The notes under the pieces: generated by a model
What the model was told of the DNA's origin: nothing
Databases searched by the model: none
Seen by the model: only the letters and a program-made list of their open reading frames with translations
Source of the DNA: Phyllobacterium pellucidum
GTDB taxonomy: Bacteria > Pseudomonadota > Alphaproteobacteria > Rhizobiales > Rhizobiaceae
Direction of reading: 5' to 3'
Length of the DNA: 64,000 nt
NCBI RefSeq assembly: GCF_013327855.1
Contig: NZ_JABUMX010000007.1
Location: 62,001-126,000, forward strand
Shown: piece after piece, positions 35,786 through 45,452 of the stretch
Layout of the letters: each line of letters starts with the position of its first letter
How positions within the stretch are numbered: position 1 is the stretch's first letter
Made by a program: the position numbers and the translations under genes

Positions 35786-36255
35786 TCCGCATCGCCATTA
35801 TCGGCCTGTGGATTTGCGGCGTTGCGCTTGGCTCGCTCTATTTTGCCGTTTGGCAGAATTCGGCGACCGCATCAGTCGCGCCGAAGACCGGTGAAGTCGT
35901 GCTCGACGATGGCAAGACCGATGTCTTCAGCGTGCCCGTCATCATCGACAATGCGGTGCATGGCTATGTCGTGACGCAATTTGCCTATACGCTCGACAAA
36001 TCGGTCAAGGCGTCGGTGACCGTGCCCGTCTCTTATTTCATCAATGACGAGATCTTCTCACAGTTCTACGGCCAGTATTCGGACGTAAAGGACGTGCAGC
36101 AGGTCAAGTTCGATGATGTGAAGAAATCCATCATCGACCGCGTCAACGCGCATTTCCCGCAGCCGCTCCTCAAGGACCTCCTCGTCGAGCAGTTCAACTA
36201 CATCAGTTCCAAGGAAATCCGCAACCAGAACACCAAGGGCCTCGAACGGCCCTAA
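35782..36255 (+). CDS. membrane-anchored protein of the flagellar cluster, 157 aa, unknown function
   Basis: Starts with one hydrophobic helix (IRIAIIGLWICGVALGSLYFAV) that should anchor it in the inner membrane, with the rest in the periplasm. The remaining domain has strands VVLDDGKTDVFSVPVIIDN and VTVPVSYFINDEIFSQFYG, and a long C-terminal helix. It begins in a four-base overlap with the FlgN-like gene, so it is translated with the flagellar operon. Rhizobial flagellar clusters carry a similar small protein; its role is unknown. It converges on the PilZ gene, seven bases away. Confidence 0.72.
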   Translation: MIRIAIIGLWICGVALGSLYFAVWQNSATASVAPKTGEVVLDDGKTDVFSVPVIIDNAVHGYVVTQFAYTLDKSVKASVTVPVSYFINDEIFSQFYGQYSDVKDVQQVKFDDVKKSIIDRVNAHFPQPLLKDLLVEQFNYISSKEIRNQNTKGLERP

Positions 36256-36262
36256 TACTGGA

Positions 36263-36610
36263 TCAAAGCGAGTAATATTTGCCCGCGAGCGTCTGGAGCA
36301 GCGTGTCGTTCAGGGGTTCGACGGTGGGGTCCTGGACGAAGCGGACGCCGAATTCCGGCTCCTTGTGCCATACGACTTCCGTGATCAGCGCGCCGCAATA
36401 TTGATCGTCGAACAGCCAGAAGCGGGCTGGAACGGCGCACGAGCCGATCAGCCTTATCCTCGCCCCGCCATGGGCAATGTTCTGGAACTGGCATTCGGTC
36501 AGGAAGTGACCATCCAACGTGACAAGCTTGCCGGATCGCAGGCGGGTCCGCTTGCGATCCTGGCGCCGTTTTTCTGCTTTATGTTCCGTTGCGGCTGGTG
36601 GCATTGCCAA
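36263..36610 (-). CDS. PilZ-domain protein, 115 aa
   Basis: A small PilZ-type c-di-GMP receptor candidate. RRQDRKRTRLRSGKLV near residue 15 carries the R-x3-R-like element, and CQFQNIAHGGARI is a variant of the D/N-x-S-x-x-G second motif, with Asn, Ala and Gly where Asp/Asn, Ser and Gly are usual. It ends with strands VVWHKEPEFGVRFV. It lies next to flagellar genes and 2.6 kb from a GGDEF protein, fitting c-di-GMP control of motility. An ATG at the second Met (MPPA) is an alternative start. Confidence 0.75.
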   Translation of the reverse strand: MAMPPAATEHKAEKRRQDRKRTRLRSGKLVTLDGHFLTECQFQNIAHGGARIRLIGSCAVPARFWLFDDQYCGALITEVVWHKEPEFGVRFVQDPTVEPLNDTLLQTLAGKYYSL

Positions 36611-36845
36611 GGGATCCGAATTGCAAGCAACCGTTGATGGTGGTTTGCGATCACGCTATCAGCCAAAAATTGCAAATCCGTTAGGCTGCCGCGAGTTGGG
36701 AACGTGCGACACGCCGATTGGCACTGTTCCAGGAAAAATTCTTTTGCCTTATGGCCCGCTACCACTTTTAATTGCTTGGGTCATTCTCGTCGGTGCTGGC
36801 ACGCGCGCGTGACGGTTCATCCCAAACGAAAGGGGCAAGACGGCC

Positions 36846-39116
36846 ATGTCACAAGACGCAAAAGCAAGCCTTCACGCGGCGGCTCTGGATTTCCACCAAT
36901 TTCCAAAGCCGGGAAAAATCGAAATTACGCCGAGCAAACGGCTCGCCAATGCGCGCGACCTTGCACTTGCCTATTCGCCCGGGGTTGCTGCCCCATGCGA
37001 AGAGATCGCAGCCGACCCCGAGAAGGCCTATCTCTATACATCCAAGGGTAACCTTGTCGCCGTGGTCTCGAACGGGACTGCTGTGCTCGGGCTCGGCAAT
37101 ATCGGTGCGCTCGCCAGCAAGCCTGTGATGGAGGGCAAGGCGGTCCTCTTCAAGAAATTCGCCGGCATCGACAGCATCGACATCGAGGTGAATGAAACCG
37201 ATCCGAAAAAATTCATCGAGATCGTTGCACCGCTGGAGCCGAGCTTCGGCGGCATCAATCTCGAAGACATCAAGGCGCCCGATTGTTTCGACATCGAGGA
37301 AAGCCTGCGCGAGCGTATGAACATACCCGTGTTCCATGATGACCAGCACGGCACGGCAATCATCGTTGCGGCGGCTGTGCTCAACGCCATGAAACTCGTG
37401 GGCAAGGATATTGCCGAGGTCAAGATCTGCACCTCCGGTGCTGGCGCAGCTGCGATCGCCTGCATGAACATGCTGGAGACCGTCGGCGCGCGCCGCGAGA
37501 ACATCTACCTTGCCGACCGGCAGGGACTTGTCACCAAGAAGCGGGCGAACTCGGTGGATCGCTGGCGCGGCGCCTTTGCCCAGGACACGAATGCGACCGA
37601 ACTTGCCGACGTCATGGCCGGTGCAGATATCTACGTAGGCCTCTCGTCAGCCGGCGCTTTGAAGCCCGAAATGATTCGCGAAATGGCGCGTGACCCATTG
37701 ATCCTTGCGCTTTCCAACCCGACACCCGAGATCATGCCGGAGCTTGCCATTGCCGAGCGTCCGGATGCGATGATCTGCACCGGCCGATCCGACTATCCCA
37801 ATCAGGTCAACAACGTCCTCTGCTTCCCGTTTATCTTCCGGGGTGCGCTCGATTCAGGCGCAACGACGATCAATGATAACATGAAACGGGCAGCAGCCTA
37901 CGCGATTGCCCAGCTTGCCCATGAGCCGGCCCTGGAATCCATGGGCAGTGATGCCGCCGCGACGTTCGGGCGTGGCTATCTCATCCCTTCCCCGTTCGAT
38001 CAGCGCCTCATTCTGCGCATTGCGCCAGCCGTGGCCCAAGCCGCCATGGACAGTGGCGTATCGCGTCGCCCAATCGCGGACATGCGCGCCTACCAGGACA
38101 GCCTGAAGCGCTTCGTCTTCCGCTCCGGATTGGTGATGAAGCCGATGATCGAGCGCGCCATGGGACAAGGCAAGCGCGTTGCCTTTGCCGATGGCGAGGA
38201 CGAGCGTGTGTTGCGGGCAACGCAGGTCATCATGGAGGAGTCGATTGGCCGGCCGGTGCTCATAGGCCGCCCTGCGGTCATCGAACACCGTATTGAGCGC
38301 TTTGGCCTTACCATTCGCCCAGAACGCGACTTCGACATCATCAATCCCGAGGATGATCCGCGCTACCGCGATTACGTCACCCAGTTCCACGATCTTGTCG
38401 GGCGCAAAGGCGTCACGCTCGATACGGCCCGGACCATCGTGCGCACGAATACGACGGTCATCGGTGCATTGGCCGTTCGGCGCGGCGAGGCCGACGCCTT
38501 GATCTGCGGCCTGCAAGGCAGCTTCATCAAACATGCACGCGACATCCGCTCGATCATCGGCCTTGCCGATGATTCGGCGCAGCTTTCGGCACTCTCGATG
38601 CTGATCATGGGCAAGGGCGTGTTCTTCCTCGCTGACACGCATATGAACATAGACCCGAGTGCCGAGGAGATCGTGCAGATCGCCTTGCAGGCGCGCGACC
38701 ACCTCAAGCGCTTCAATATCGATGCCAAGGCGGCGCTGCTCAGCTATTCCAGCTTCGGATCACGGGGCGGCGCCCCGGCTGAAAAAATGCGGGCCGCCTA
38801 TGCGCTGCTCACCAAGGCGGCTCCCGATCTTCTGGTCGAGGGGGAGATGCAGGGGGATCTTGCAATCAACCCGGCCTTGCGTGAGCGCTTCCTTACCAAG
38901 ACCGCCTATGAGGGCGAGGCAAACCTTCTGATATTCCCGTCGCTGGAAGCGGCAAACGTCTCGATGACCCTGTTAACGGAATTGAACAATGCGCTGGCGG
39001 TCGGCCCGATATTGATGGGCACGAAACGTCCAGCCCACATCCTTTCGCCCACGGTGACCAGTCGGGGCATCGTCAACATGTCGGCAATTGCAGCGGCCGA
39101 AGCATTGGAATGTTGA
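36846..39116 (+). CDS. maeB: NADP-dependent malic enzyme, MaeB type (malic enzyme-phosphotransacetylase fusion), 756 aa
   Basis: Residues 1-430 are the malic enzyme: [53 protein letters not shown] (the metal and malate site), and the NAD(P) loop [16 protein letters not shown]. Residues about 430-756 resemble phosphotransacetylase ([25 protein letters not shown]). In rhizobia this fused enzyme decarboxylates malate to pyruvate with NADP and is regulated by acetyl-CoA; the C-terminal part lacks known PTA activity. AAGGGG precedes the ATG. It is single and flanked by noncoding gaps. Confidence 0.95.
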   Translation: MSQDAKASLHAAALDFHQFPKPGKIEITPSKRLANARDLALAYSPGVAAPCEEIAADPEKAYLYTSKGNLVAVVSNGTAVLGLGNIGALASKPVMEGKAVLFKKFAGIDSIDIEVNETDPKKFIEIVAPLEPSFGGINLEDIKAPDCFDIEESLRERMNIPVFHDDQHGTAIIVAAAVLNAMKLVGKDIAEVKICTSGAGAAAIACMNMLETVGARRENIYLADRQGLVTKKRANSVDRWRGAFAQDTNATELADVMAGADIYVGLSSAGALKPEMIREMARDPLILALSNPTPEIMPELAIAERPDAMICTGRSDYPNQVNNVLCFPFIFRGALDSGATTINDNMKRAAAYAIAQLAHEPALESMGSDAAATFGRGYLIPSPFDQRLILRIAPAVAQAAMDSGVSRRPIADMRAYQDSLKRFVFRSGLVMKPMIERAMGQGKRVAFADGEDERVLRATQVIMEESIGRPVLIGRPAVIEHRIERFGLTIRPERDFDIINPEDDPRYRDYVTQFHDLVGRKGVTLDTARTIVRTNTTVIGALAVRRGEADALICGLQGSFIKHARDIRSIIGLADDSAQLSALSMLIMGKGVFFLADTHMNIDPSAEEIVQIALQARDHLKRFNIDAKAALLSYSSFGSRGGAPAEKMRAAYALLTKAAPDLLVEGEMQGDLAINPALRERFLTKTAYEGEANLLIFPSLEAANVSMTLLTELNNALAVGPILMGTKRPAHILSPTVTSRGIVNMSAIAAAEALEC

Positions 39117-39234
39117 CCATGCCGCACACGGACGGGTTGTAGGCAACGCGATTTTGAGCCAACTTTGCTTTCACTGATTTGGAGGGCCACAGCTTAAAGG
39201 AGCGTGGCCCCGACTTTGAAAGTTCGAAAACGAT

Positions 39235-40689
39235 ATGCACGATCAGGCTCATCACGCCGAAACATTCGACCTTGCACCGATCTCACTATGGCTCGAGGAC
39301 TTCAGCGAGGTTCGGTCTCTCTTTGAAACGTGGCGGGCGTCTGGCGTCACCGATATCAGGGCGTACCTCACGGAAAATGAAAACCGCATCAAGCAGTGCT
39401 CGAGCCTGATCAAGGTTATCAAAGTCAACAGGAAGACCCTGACGCTGTTTGAGGCAGAGGACCTCGAGCATCTCACCCAGAATCTCGGCTCCATCTTTCG
39501 CGGCGACATGCTGCAATCGCACGTCCAGGAACTTTCGGCGCTTTGGGAAGGCGAGACCGAGTTTTCCAGCGCCACCGTCAACTATACGCTGTCCGGTCGG
39601 CGTCTCGACATCCAGTTGCGCGGTACGGTACTGCCCGGTTACGAAGACAGCTGGAGCCAGGTCCTACTTTCGATCGAGGATGTAACCGAACGCGAAGATG
39701 CTCGGCGCAAGCAGGTGGAGAGCAAGCGCTACGCCGAGGGGCTCTTCGAACATTCGCCGGTATCCCTATGGGTCGAGGACTTCAGCCGCATCAAGCGCCT
39801 CCTCGACGAAGTGCGCGACAAGGGCATTACCGATTTTCGCGTTTTCACCGACGTGCACCCCGAATTCGTCCGCCAGTGCATGAGCGAGATACGGGTCGTC
39901 GACATCAATCGCGAGACGTTGAAGCTCTTTCTCGCACCCGACAAGATGACGCTGCTGCGCCGCATCAACGACGTTTTCAAGGACGAGATGAATGCGCATT
40001 TCAGGGAGCAACTGATCGATCTTTGGAACGGCAACCTGTTCCACCAGCGGGAGACTGTCAACTACGCGCTGGACGGTACAGAACGTCACGTATTGCTGCA
40101 GTTCTCGGTCTTGCCCGGCCACGAAGACGACTGGGCGCTTGTGCAGATATCGCTTACCGACATCACCGCGCGCAAGAAGGCCGAGGCCTATCTCGAATAT
40201 CTCGGCAAGCACGACGTCCTGACGAAACTCTACAATCGCGCCTTTTACGTCGATGAACTCAACAGGCTGGAACGGCGCGAATTCCACCCGGTCTCGATCA
40301 TCATTCTCGATCTTAACGGGCTCAAGGTCATCAACGACCAGTGGGGCCACGCCGCCGGCGACAGCATGCTGCGCCGGGTGGGAGAGGTGCTCAACGAGGC
40401 TGTCAGAGCCCCCTGCTATGCGGCCCGTATCGGCGGCGACGAATTTGCCGTGCTGATGCCCGCCATTGACGAATTGGGTGCAGGAAGCCTTGTCGAGGAG
40501 ATCCGCAGTCTGGTTGAGATCAACAATCAGTATTATTCGAATATTCCACTCGACATGTCGATCGGCTGGGCGACCAGCAATATCGGCGAAAAGATGGAAT
40601 TGGTCGCCAAGCGCGCCGACCTTCTGATGTACGAGGATAAACGCGCGCACTACTCATCGGGCAAGAAGGCCGGACAAGCCGCGAACTAG
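39235..40689 (+). CDS. diguanylate cyclase with two PAS-like sensor domains, 484 aa
   Basis: Domain order is PAS-like (about 10-160), PAS-like (about 165-310), GGDEF (about 320-480). The two sensor parts are repeats of each other, with LWLEDFSEVRSLFETWRASG and LWVEDFSRIKRLLDEVRDKG at matching places. The GGDEF domain is complete, with DVLTKLYNRAFYVDELNRLE and the active site RIGGDEFAVLMP. The product-inhibition site upstream reads R-A-P-C instead of RxxD. There is no EAL domain, so it should make c-di-GMP. A PilZ receptor lies 2.6 kb upstream beside flagellar genes. Confidence 0.9.
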   Translation: MHDQAHHAETFDLAPISLWLEDFSEVRSLFETWRASGVTDIRAYLTENENRIKQCSSLIKVIKVNRKTLTLFEAEDLEHLTQNLGSIFRGDMLQSHVQELSALWEGETEFSSATVNYTLSGRRLDIQLRGTVLPGYEDSWSQVLLSIEDVTEREDARRKQVESKRYAEGLFEHSPVSLWVEDFSRIKRLLDEVRDKGITDFRVFTDVHPEFVRQCMSEIRVVDINRETLKLFLAPDKMTLLRRINDVFKDEMNAHFREQLIDLWNGNLFHQRETVNYALDGTERHVLLQFSVLPGHEDDWALVQISLTDITARKKAEAYLEYLGKHDVLTKLYNRAFYVDELNRLERREFHPVSIIILDLNGLKVINDQWGHAAGDSMLRRVGEVLNEAVRAPCYAARIGGDEFAVLMPAIDELGAGSLVEEIRSLVEINNQYYSNIPLDMSIGWATSNIGEKMELVAKRADLLMYEDKRAHYSSGKKAGQAAN

Positions 40690-41047
40690 TCCGCGTTCAA
40701 GGGCTATGCGGGAGATTAATTACAATTAACTATGCAGATTTCGGGGAAAAACCGCTTTGAGCGCATTCGAGTCACGCTCCTGTAACGCTGCGTAACATAG
40801 CGTCAACCTGTGATCGTGAATTCGATGCATAGGACAAACAATAAGAAGCATCCACCATGCAAGGAATGAGCGGACAGCAGTGGGGGGCATAGGTCGAAAT
40901 TCTATATTTATTCGAGTTAGAATATGGGCTTAGCACTGCGGGTAAATGAATACAGGCCGACAACAACTTAGAAAACGACAGGCTAACGCCCATCTACAAC
41001 GCGCTCTCCGGAGCGCGTTTTGTTTTTGGAAGTGCCGTCCCAGCGAC
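40690..41047. other. noncoding region after the GGDEF gene
   Basis: About 358 bases between the stop of the diguanylate cyclase gene and the end of the Fae-like gene. It is richer in A and T than its surroundings, for example TATATTTATTC near 40907. No protein is recognisable. It ends with a strong intrinsic terminator at 40998-41027 in plus orientation, far from the preceding gene, so a small RNA may be transcribed here. Confidence 0.35.
40998..41027 (+). terminator. intrinsic terminator
   Basis: A nine-base-pair stem (arm AACGCGCTC) with loop TCCG is followed directly by TTGTTTTT on the plus strand. This is the clearest Rho-independent terminator in the window. It lies 309 bases after the diguanylate cyclase stop, which is far for that gene, and so may end a separate short transcript. 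Confidence 0.75.
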
Positions 41048-41587
41048 TCAGTAGTCGATCACGCCGTCAAGAGCGTAGTGCTTGATGGTCTTGCGATTTG
41101 CGATGAGCTCGTCCACCGTTGGCCTGCCGGTCATGGCGCGGGAAATTGCGAGTTTCGTCGCCTCATAATTGGTGCGATATAAATCCTTGCGATCGAGGTT
41201 CTCGTCATCGACACAACGCGGATCGAGCCAGACCGTGATGATCATGCACAGGTCGTCGGCCTCGTCCCTGGGAAGAATTCCTTCCGACAGGCAATCGACG
41301 ATCGCATCGCCCATCGCCGCCTGCACGACGCCGCCCAGAAGTTCGGCATAGGCCATATTCTTGATAGTAACCTTGCTCGTCATCATGGTGGCGGGACGTA
41401 CCGCCTGGTTGAGGTCGCGGACCACGAACATGCGCGTGTGTCCCTTGACCTGACCCATCATCGAGGCGAACGCGTGGCCAACGGGGCCGCGCACCGATCC
41501 AATCACTATTTCGGGCATGGCATCCGTTGCCTGGCCCTCCGCAGCAAGAACCGTTGCCTCACCCGTGCGAAACCAAATCTCAGACAT
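41048..41587 (-). CDS. formaldehyde-activating enzyme (Fae) homologue with altered active site, 179 aa
   Basis: Fae condenses formaldehyde with tetrahydromethanopterin. This protein keeps the fold marks: FRTGEAT, RGPVGHAFASMM, KVTIKNMAYAELLGG, GILPRDEADDLCMIITVW and NYEATKLAISRAMTGRPTVDEL. The catalytic His (His17 in classical Fae) lies in VAHIDLLIG; here the aligned segment is DAMPEIVIG, so His becomes Met24. No other C1 or methanopterin genes are in the window. It may therefore be a binding or sensing homologue and not an enzyme. A textbook AAGGAGG precedes the ATG. Divergent from the autotransporter gene. Confidence 0.82.
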   Translation of the reverse strand: MSEIWFRTGEATVLAAEGQATDAMPEIVIGSVRGPVGHAFASMMGQVKGHTRMFVVRDLNQAVRPATMMTSKVTIKNMAYAELLGGVVQAAMGDAIVDCLSEGILPRDEADDLCMIITVWLDPRCVDDENLDRKDLYRTNYEATKLAISRAMTGRPTVDELIANRKTIKHYALDGVIDY

Positions 41588-41831
41588 GTATCCTCCTTGC
41601 CAATTGCGGCACGACCCTATCTGCCACTTCTTGACCGGTAAAGTTGAAAAACCCAGAGAGTGAGTTCCGTTGTCACGCATCAAATGAAATTTTTGTTTTA
41701 GAACAGGTGCGTATCAAACAGCAGTGAACGAGGGAGCGCTCTTTTTCAAGGTGGGCATCCTCACCTGTCATCTGCTTCCTAACAGCAGCAACCGCAATCA
41801 ACGTGTAGTAGCAATATTTTGACACTGGAAC

Positions 41832-43868
41832 GTGGTTGAAGCATTATCGGCACGCCGGCTACGTTCTTCGGAGGAGGAGGCCATCGCCAACCGTTCGCGT
41901 GATGTTAAGCGTACTCGCGAATACAGTCTATCACGGCGCTGCACAGCGCAGCGTAGCGCGTGGAGCCTGAAGCTTACCCATCAAGTGGCAATAATTGTCG
42001 TGCCCGCTCTTGTCGCGTCTTTCTTCCCCGGCGTTGCGCTTGCGGATGATGAATGCGGTCAATCCAATACGAGCGGAGCAGTCCCGACTGTCACCTGCGC
42101 ACCGGGAACTTATTCGACGGGGATCGTGTACTCCACGTCAAACGCCGGCATGATCTTGACTGGCGACGGGCTTCTCGTGCTGACAAATCCTGTCAGGGGC
42201 GTCGAGATCAACACCAACGGCGTCAGCGGCCCCATCAGCGGCCCGATTTCAATGAGGCTGAGCGGCCTATTCGAGGCTGAGGGGCAGGTGAATATCTATG
42301 GCGTTTCCCTGCTTCAGAGTAATCCGAACGCCACGGCGTTTGGTGATCTCACCATTGATGTCACAGGAGAGGTGGATGCTCAGGGCCAGACTGATATCCG
42401 TGGGATCTTCCTCAACAATTTGACACCGAGCCCTGCCAATCTTTCTGTAATTTATCGCGGGCCCAGCATTCATGTGGTGGGCGGTGACGCGGCTGGCATC
42501 ATAGCCCGTTCGGCGGGTGGCAGCGGCAATGTTTCGATCGACGCCAGCGGCGGTATCATTGGCAACGTGCCCACGAATTCGCAACTTCTCTTTGGCATCA
42601 CTGCCGAGGCCGACACGACCGGCAGCGGCAGCGGCAGTGCCTCGGTACGCTATCGTATGGGCGCTGTCGGCGAAACCAGCGAGATCGGCCTCACCGGCTC
42701 GCGTGTGTTCGGGATAAATGCCGTCTCCCATGGCGATGGCTCCGCGACGGTGATTACTGACCCTGGGACGTCGATTTCCCTGAGCGGTGACGAAAACGGC
42801 AACCCGCATGCAGCCATTTCGTTGACAGCCCGCGGCGGCAGCGCTGCTGGGGGCCAGATGGTACGAGGAGAGATCGCCTCGACCATCGACAACACCGGTT
42901 CAGTAGCCGGGGACGCCGGCGAACGCTCGCGCAACCCGATCGGCATTCGCGCGACTGCTTATACCGACGTTCCGGTCACGGTGATCTATACCGGCGCAGG
43001 CATCACCACGGATGGCGGCCGCGGCATGGGAATTGTCGCGCAGTCAGGGAGCGGCGCTTCCACCGTTCAAAGCAGCGGGCCCATCACCACCAATGGCGAC
43101 AGATCCTTTGGCATCCTGGCTGACAGCGGCAGCCAGCCGCGCCCTAGCCTTCCACTGACCTCTCCGGGTGTTTCTTTTCCTGGCGACGGTCCAGACGATC
43201 CGGCGTCAGGTATCGGTGGGCCGGTTACTGTCCTCAGCGCCGCACCCATAACGACCCATGGTAGCGAATCCCACGGCATATGGGCCAATTCCGCCACGGG
43301 TGCGGTTGATGTCTCTGCCTCGAATATCGTGACGACCGGCGAATTCGGTGTTGGCATCAAGGCGACCGGCGGCTCAGTCACCGTCAGCGTTCCGGGAGCG
43401 GTGACCGGCGGTTGGCAATCTTCCGCGGATGGCGCGGGACCGAATTATCAGATGCCTTCGAGCGGCGTTATCCTGGGCGCAACCTCCGGGACGGCAACGC
43501 TGAATAATACCGGCACTATTGGCGCACTTTCCGATCGAGCCGTCGCCGCGGCCGATCTTTATTTTCAGCCGGGCTTTCCGGGCAACGTGAACATCGTCAA
43601 CAACGGAACGATAACGGGCTATGTAACGCTTGGGTCGGGAAATGACACTTTCCAGAACCTGACGCCCACCTCCTTTGACATTCGCAATTTTGCCGATACG
43701 GATGGTGACGGCATCCGCGATACAAAGGCCGTTGCCATCTCCGACTTTGGTGCGGGTAGCGACCAGTTCGTCAACCAAGCTGCGGGCGTGGTGCGACTCC
43801 TGCCTGTCACCGGCGCGGCAATAACCGATGCGACCGGCTACTACGTTCCGACGACCAGGCGCGGATAG
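41832..43868 (+). CDS. autotransporter adhesin, passenger part (frameshifted gene, part 1), 678 aa
   Basis: N-terminal part of an autotransporter. It has an unusually long leader: basic residues to about 50, then the hydrophobic VAIIVVPALVASFFPGVALA, after which the mature protein starts. The passenger is rich in G, S, T and N, with repeated VTVIYTGAGITT-like and GPITTNGDRSFGI-like strands, a right-handed beta-helix pattern. The frame stops at 43868, whereas the next frame continues the same protein from about 43855. Removing one base near 43857-43862 joins them as PTTGADSRPLES or similar. The start is a GTG and is uncertain. Confidence 0.75.
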   Translation: MVEALSARRLRSSEEEAIANRSRDVKRTREYSLSRRCTAQRSAWSLKLTHQVAIIVVPALVASFFPGVALADDECGQSNTSGAVPTVTCAPGTYSTGIVYSTSNAGMILTGDGLLVLTNPVRGVEINTNGVSGPISGPISMRLSGLFEAEGQVNIYGVSLLQSNPNATAFGDLTIDVTGEVDAQGQTDIRGIFLNNLTPSPANLSVIYRGPSIHVVGGDAAGIIARSAGGSGNVSIDASGGIIGNVPTNSQLLFGITAEADTTGSGSGSASVRYRMGAVGETSEIGLTGSRVFGINAVSHGDGSATVITDPGTSISLSGDENGNPHAAISLTARGGSAAGGQMVRGEIASTIDNTGSVAGDAGERSRNPIGIRATAYTDVPVTVIYTGAGITTDGGRGMGIVAQSGSGASTVQSSGPITTNGDRSFGILADSGSQPRPSLPLTSPGVSFPGDGPDDPASGIGGPVTVLSAAPITTHGSESHGIWANSATGAVDVSASNIVTTGEFGVGIKATGGSVTVSVPGAVTGGWQSSADGAGPNYQMPSSGVILGATSGTATLNNTGTIGALSDRAVAAADLYFQPGFPGNVNIVNNGTITGYVTLGSGNDTFQNLTPTSFDIRNFADTDGDGIRDTKAVAISDFGAGSDQFVNQAAGVVRLLPVTGAAITDATGYYVPTTRRG

Positions 43869-45450
43869 CCGCCCACTTGAATCCACCTTTTACGATCTCA
43901 ACCGCGAAGGGGTCGTTCAGGGCCAGCTTGTCAACCTCGAAACCTTCGCCAATGCCGGTACCATCGACCTACGCAATCCCGCCGTTGGCAACGCCCTACC
44001 CGTTGTCGGCAACAGCCTTGTCATCACCGGCAACCCAACCGCTGGAGGCGTTCCGGGCAGCGGACTTTATGTATCCAACGGCGGAAGGTTGCTCGTCAAT
44101 ACCGTGCTGAATGGCGGCATACCTGTTGCCGGTCAGACCAACTCCTACTCCGACATGCTGGTCGTCGATGGCACCCGGCTCGGCACAGGAGCGACGACAA
44201 TCGGCGTGACCAATGTCGGAGGCAGCGGCGTCCTGACACCGGGCAACGGTATCGGGCTTGTCGAGGTGCGCAACAAGGCGGCCTCGGATCCAGGTGCATT
44301 CTCGCTTGCAGGCGACTATGTGACTACACAGGGCGAGCAGGCAGTCGTGGGCGGGGCATATGCCTATACGCTTAAATTTGGCGGCGTCGGCGCAGATGGC
44401 ACCGATGGCAACTGGTATCTCCGCTCGCAATTGATACCACCGGGTCCAATACCCCCCAATCCACCGGAGCCCCTGTTCCAGGCGGGTGTGCCGATCTACG
44501 AAGCATATCCGCAGGCGCTGCTAGCGCTTATGAGCATGCCGACGATGCAGCAGCGGGTCGGCAACCGCTATTGGGAACAGCCGCTCGCTCCGCCAAACGG
44601 GCTCGAAGGCAACGGCGTATGGACCCGCATCGAGGGCTTGCACAGTCATATCGAGCCGGCGGTCAGTACCAGCGGCAGCGACTACGATCTCGATATGTGG
44701 CGGCTTCAAGCCGGGCTCGACGGTCTGCTGTATGAAGCGCAAGACGGCAGCCGGCTCATCGGCGGCATTACAGTCCATTACGGGCAGGCTTCGAGCGACG
44801 TAACCTCCGTATTTGGCGACGGCGGTATCGATACCGACGGTTACGGTTTTGGCGGCACGCTGACATGGCTCGGGCAAAACGGTATTTATGTGGATGGGCA
44901 AGCATCGCTGACCTGGTTCGATAGCGATCTCACATCCGATACCGCCAATCGCTCGCTTAATGATGGCAATGACGGTTTCGGCTATGCCCTGTCGGTTGAG
45001 GCCGGCAAAAAGATCGACTTGAGCGGGAACTGGACGATTACGCCACAGGCGCAGCTGATTTACGCCAATGTCGATTTCGACGGCTTCACCGATCCTTTCG
45101 GCGCTGACGTTTCACTCGGCACGGGCGACAGCCTGCGCGGCCGGCTGGGCATCTCGGCCGACCGCGAGCAGAGCTGGCAAGACAAGGCGGGCAAGACCAG
45201 CCGCAGCCACGTCTACGGCATCGCCAACCTCTATTACGAAATCCTTGACGGATCTTCCGTGGACATCTCCGGCGTAAAATTCGAGACGCGGCCCGAGCGG
45301 TTCTGGGGCGGGATCGGGATCGGTGGCAGCTACAACTGGAACGACGACAAGTATTCCGTCTATGGCGAGGTTTCAGCCAATACCAGCCTTGAGAGTTTCG
45401 GCGACAGCTACGCCTTTAACGGAACCGCAGGTTTCCGCGTCAAATGGTAG
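43828..45450 (+). CDS. autotransporter, rest of passenger and C-terminal beta-barrel (frameshifted gene, part 2), 540 aa
   Basis: Continuation of the preceding passenger in another frame (STFYDLNREGVVQGQLVNLE, then TFANAGTIDLRNP), with no own ribosome-binding site. Residues about 215-540 form the autotransporter beta-barrel: GNGVWTRIEGLHSHIEP, LDMWRLQAGLDGLLYEA, GGTLTWLGQNGIYVDGQASL, and the outer-membrane end FNGTAGFRVKW with terminal aromatic residue. The join to the first part needs a one-base change near 43857-43862. If the extra base is real, the passenger lacks its anchor and is not displayed. Confidence 0.8.
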   Translation: MRPATTFRRPGADSRPLESTFYDLNREGVVQGQLVNLETFANAGTIDLRNPAVGNALPVVGNSLVITGNPTAGGVPGSGLYVSNGGRLLVNTVLNGGIPVAGQTNSYSDMLVVDGTRLGTGATTIGVTNVGGSGVLTPGNGIGLVEVRNKAASDPGAFSLAGDYVTTQGEQAVVGGAYAYTLKFGGVGADGTDGNWYLRSQLIPPGPIPPNPPEPLFQAGVPIYEAYPQALLALMSMPTMQQRVGNRYWEQPLAPPNGLEGNGVWTRIEGLHSHIEPAVSTSGSDYDLDMWRLQAGLDGLLYEAQDGSRLIGGITVHYGQASSDVTSVFGDGGIDTDGYGFGGTLTWLGQNGIYVDGQASLTWFDSDLTSDTANRSLNDGNDGFGYALSVEAGKKIDLSGNWTITPQAQLIYANVDFDGFTDPFGADVSLGTGDSLRGRLGISADREQSWQDKAGKTSRSHVYGIANLYYEILDGSSVDISGVKFETRPERFWGGIGIGGSYNWNDDKYSVYGEVSANTSLESFGDSYAFNGTAGFRVKW

Positions 45451-45452
45451 GC

